Shown: piece after piece, positions 5,653 to 6,320 of the stretch
Position numbering within the stretch: position 1 is the first letter of the stretch
Layout: each line of letters starts with the position of its first letter
Origin: Spirochaetaceae bacterium
GTDB lineage: Bacteria; Spirochaetota; Spirochaetia; Treponematales; Breznakiellaceae
Reading direction: 5' to 3'
Length of the DNA stretch: 6,320 nucleotides
Assembly: GCA_031265025.1 (NCBI GenBank)
Contig: JAISDF010000031.1
Location: forward strand, 1-6,320
The notes under the pieces: model-generated
Databases searched by the model: none
Seen by the model: the letters and a program-made list of their open reading frames with translations, nothing else
Told to the model about the DNA's origin: nothing
Translations under genes and position numbers: made by a program

Positions 5653-6320
5653 AACTCCGTGAACTGTCCATTGACTACGCCATCCCCCGCCGTCTCTTCG
5701 GGTCCCAAAACCAGCCCCGCTCGGTGCCGGCCCTTGCCCCCTTCACGGCCCGCTTTGAACGGGGAAAAATCTCCGCGCTTATAGGACCGTCGGGCTGCGG
5801 CAAAACCAGCCTCATCCACGCCGTAGCGGGACTCCTTAAACCCAGCGCCGGCGAAATATTCATAGACAACAAAGCCCGTCAGGGCATACGGAAAAACACC
5901 GGGGTAATATTCCAGCACTTCGGCCTCCTCCCCTGGAAAACCGTGGAGGCCAACGCCGAACTTCCCCTTAAAATAATGAAGGTAAAAAAATCCGAGCGTG
6001 CGGAACGTTCCGAAAAACTCCTGGGGGAATTCGGCCTTGCGGAATTCCGCCGCCTCTACCCCGGCAAACTTTCAGGCGGCATGAAGCAGCGTCTCGCCAT
6101 AGCCCGGGCCCTGATTTCGGGACCCGATCTCCTCCTGATGGACGAACCCTTTTCCAGCCTTGACGCCCTGAGCCGCGAGGAAGCCCAGGATTTTCTTCTT
6201 TCGATACAGAAAAGCCGGGCCCTGACCATCATTCTCATTACCCATTCTATTGAAGAAGCGGTCTATCTTTCCGATACGGTGTATGTGCTCACCGGGAAAA
6301 ATCCCGGACGACTCAGCGCC
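5646..6320 (+). CDS. ABC transporter ATPase, NitT/TauT (SsuB/TauB/NrtD-like) family, C-terminus missing
   Basis: The first 225 residues of an ABC importer ATPase; the reading frame is still open at the right edge and only a short C-terminal tail should be lacking. Seen: Walker A GPSGCGKTS at 47-55, Q-loop Gln90 in IFQHFGLLPW, signature LSGGMKQR at 142-149, Walker B LLLMDEPF at 162-169, D-loop SSLDAL at 170-175 and H-loop His200 in ITHSIEEA. All catalytic elements are intact. Residues about 12-30 form a longer, Pro/Arg-containing linker between the first strands than is common. ATG 5646 overlaps the binding-protein stop by 7 nt and has no strong ribosome binding site, so translation is probably coupled. 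The membrane permease of this importer is not in the window and is expected downstream. Substrate unknown. Confidence 0.93.
   Translation, partial: MVELRELSIDYAIPRRLFGSQNQPRSVPALAPFTARFERGKISALIGPSGCGKTSLIHAVAGLLKPSAGEIFIDNKARQGIRKNTGVIFQHFGLLPWKTVEANAELPLKIMKVKKSERAERSEKLLGEFGLAEFRRLYPGKLSGGMKQRLAIARALISGPDLLLMDEPFSSLDALSREEAQDFLLSIQKSRALTIILITHSIEEAVYLSDTVYVLTGKNPGRLSA

Overview
The window reads as a compact chromosomal segment from a diderm bacterium. A spirochaete of the Treponema type would fit the form of the SMC N-terminus, the loose lipobox and the mixture of quinone-type enzymes, but no rRNA or other marker is present, so this placement is a low-confidence inference. Coding sequence is fairly GC-rich, and the AT-rich stretches sit at the promoters. 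I see no mobile element, CRISPR array or tRNA.

Layout. Positions 1-220 on the minus strand hold the first 73 codons of smc, which runs off the left edge. Positions 221-664 are a divergent intergenic region. It holds a probable smc promoter on the minus strand with GC-rich inverted repeats behind it. On the plus strand it holds a separate promoter, a roughly 145-nt structured transcript and a perfect intrinsic terminator hairpin. The terminator loop carries an 11-nt copy of the 16S rRNA anti-Shine-Dalgarno tail. From 665 to the right edge every gene is on the plus strand: a DUF2314 lipoprotein, a NimA-like FMN-binding flavoprotein, UbiD-, UbiA- and UbiX-family proteins, a periplasmic substrate-binding protein, and the ATPase of an ABC importer, which is cut by the right edge.

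The genes from 1239 onward are packed with gaps of 1-3 nt or overlaps of 4-11 nt, so they look like one translationally coupled operon with a promoter just after the lipoprotein gene. UbiX makes prenylated FMN, which UbiD enzymes need. The UbiA protein has the NRxxDxxxD / DxxxD pattern of the menaquinone-type prenyltransferases. Together the three could prenylate and decarboxylate an aromatic acid, the late steps of the futalosine menaquinone route. No early-pathway gene is visible here, while a NitT/TauT-like importer is fused into the same operon. The most interesting hypothesis is therefore that the operon takes up an aromatic or naphthoate-like precursor and finishes it into a quinone inside the cell. 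That is inference; the importer's substrate cannot be read from the sequence.
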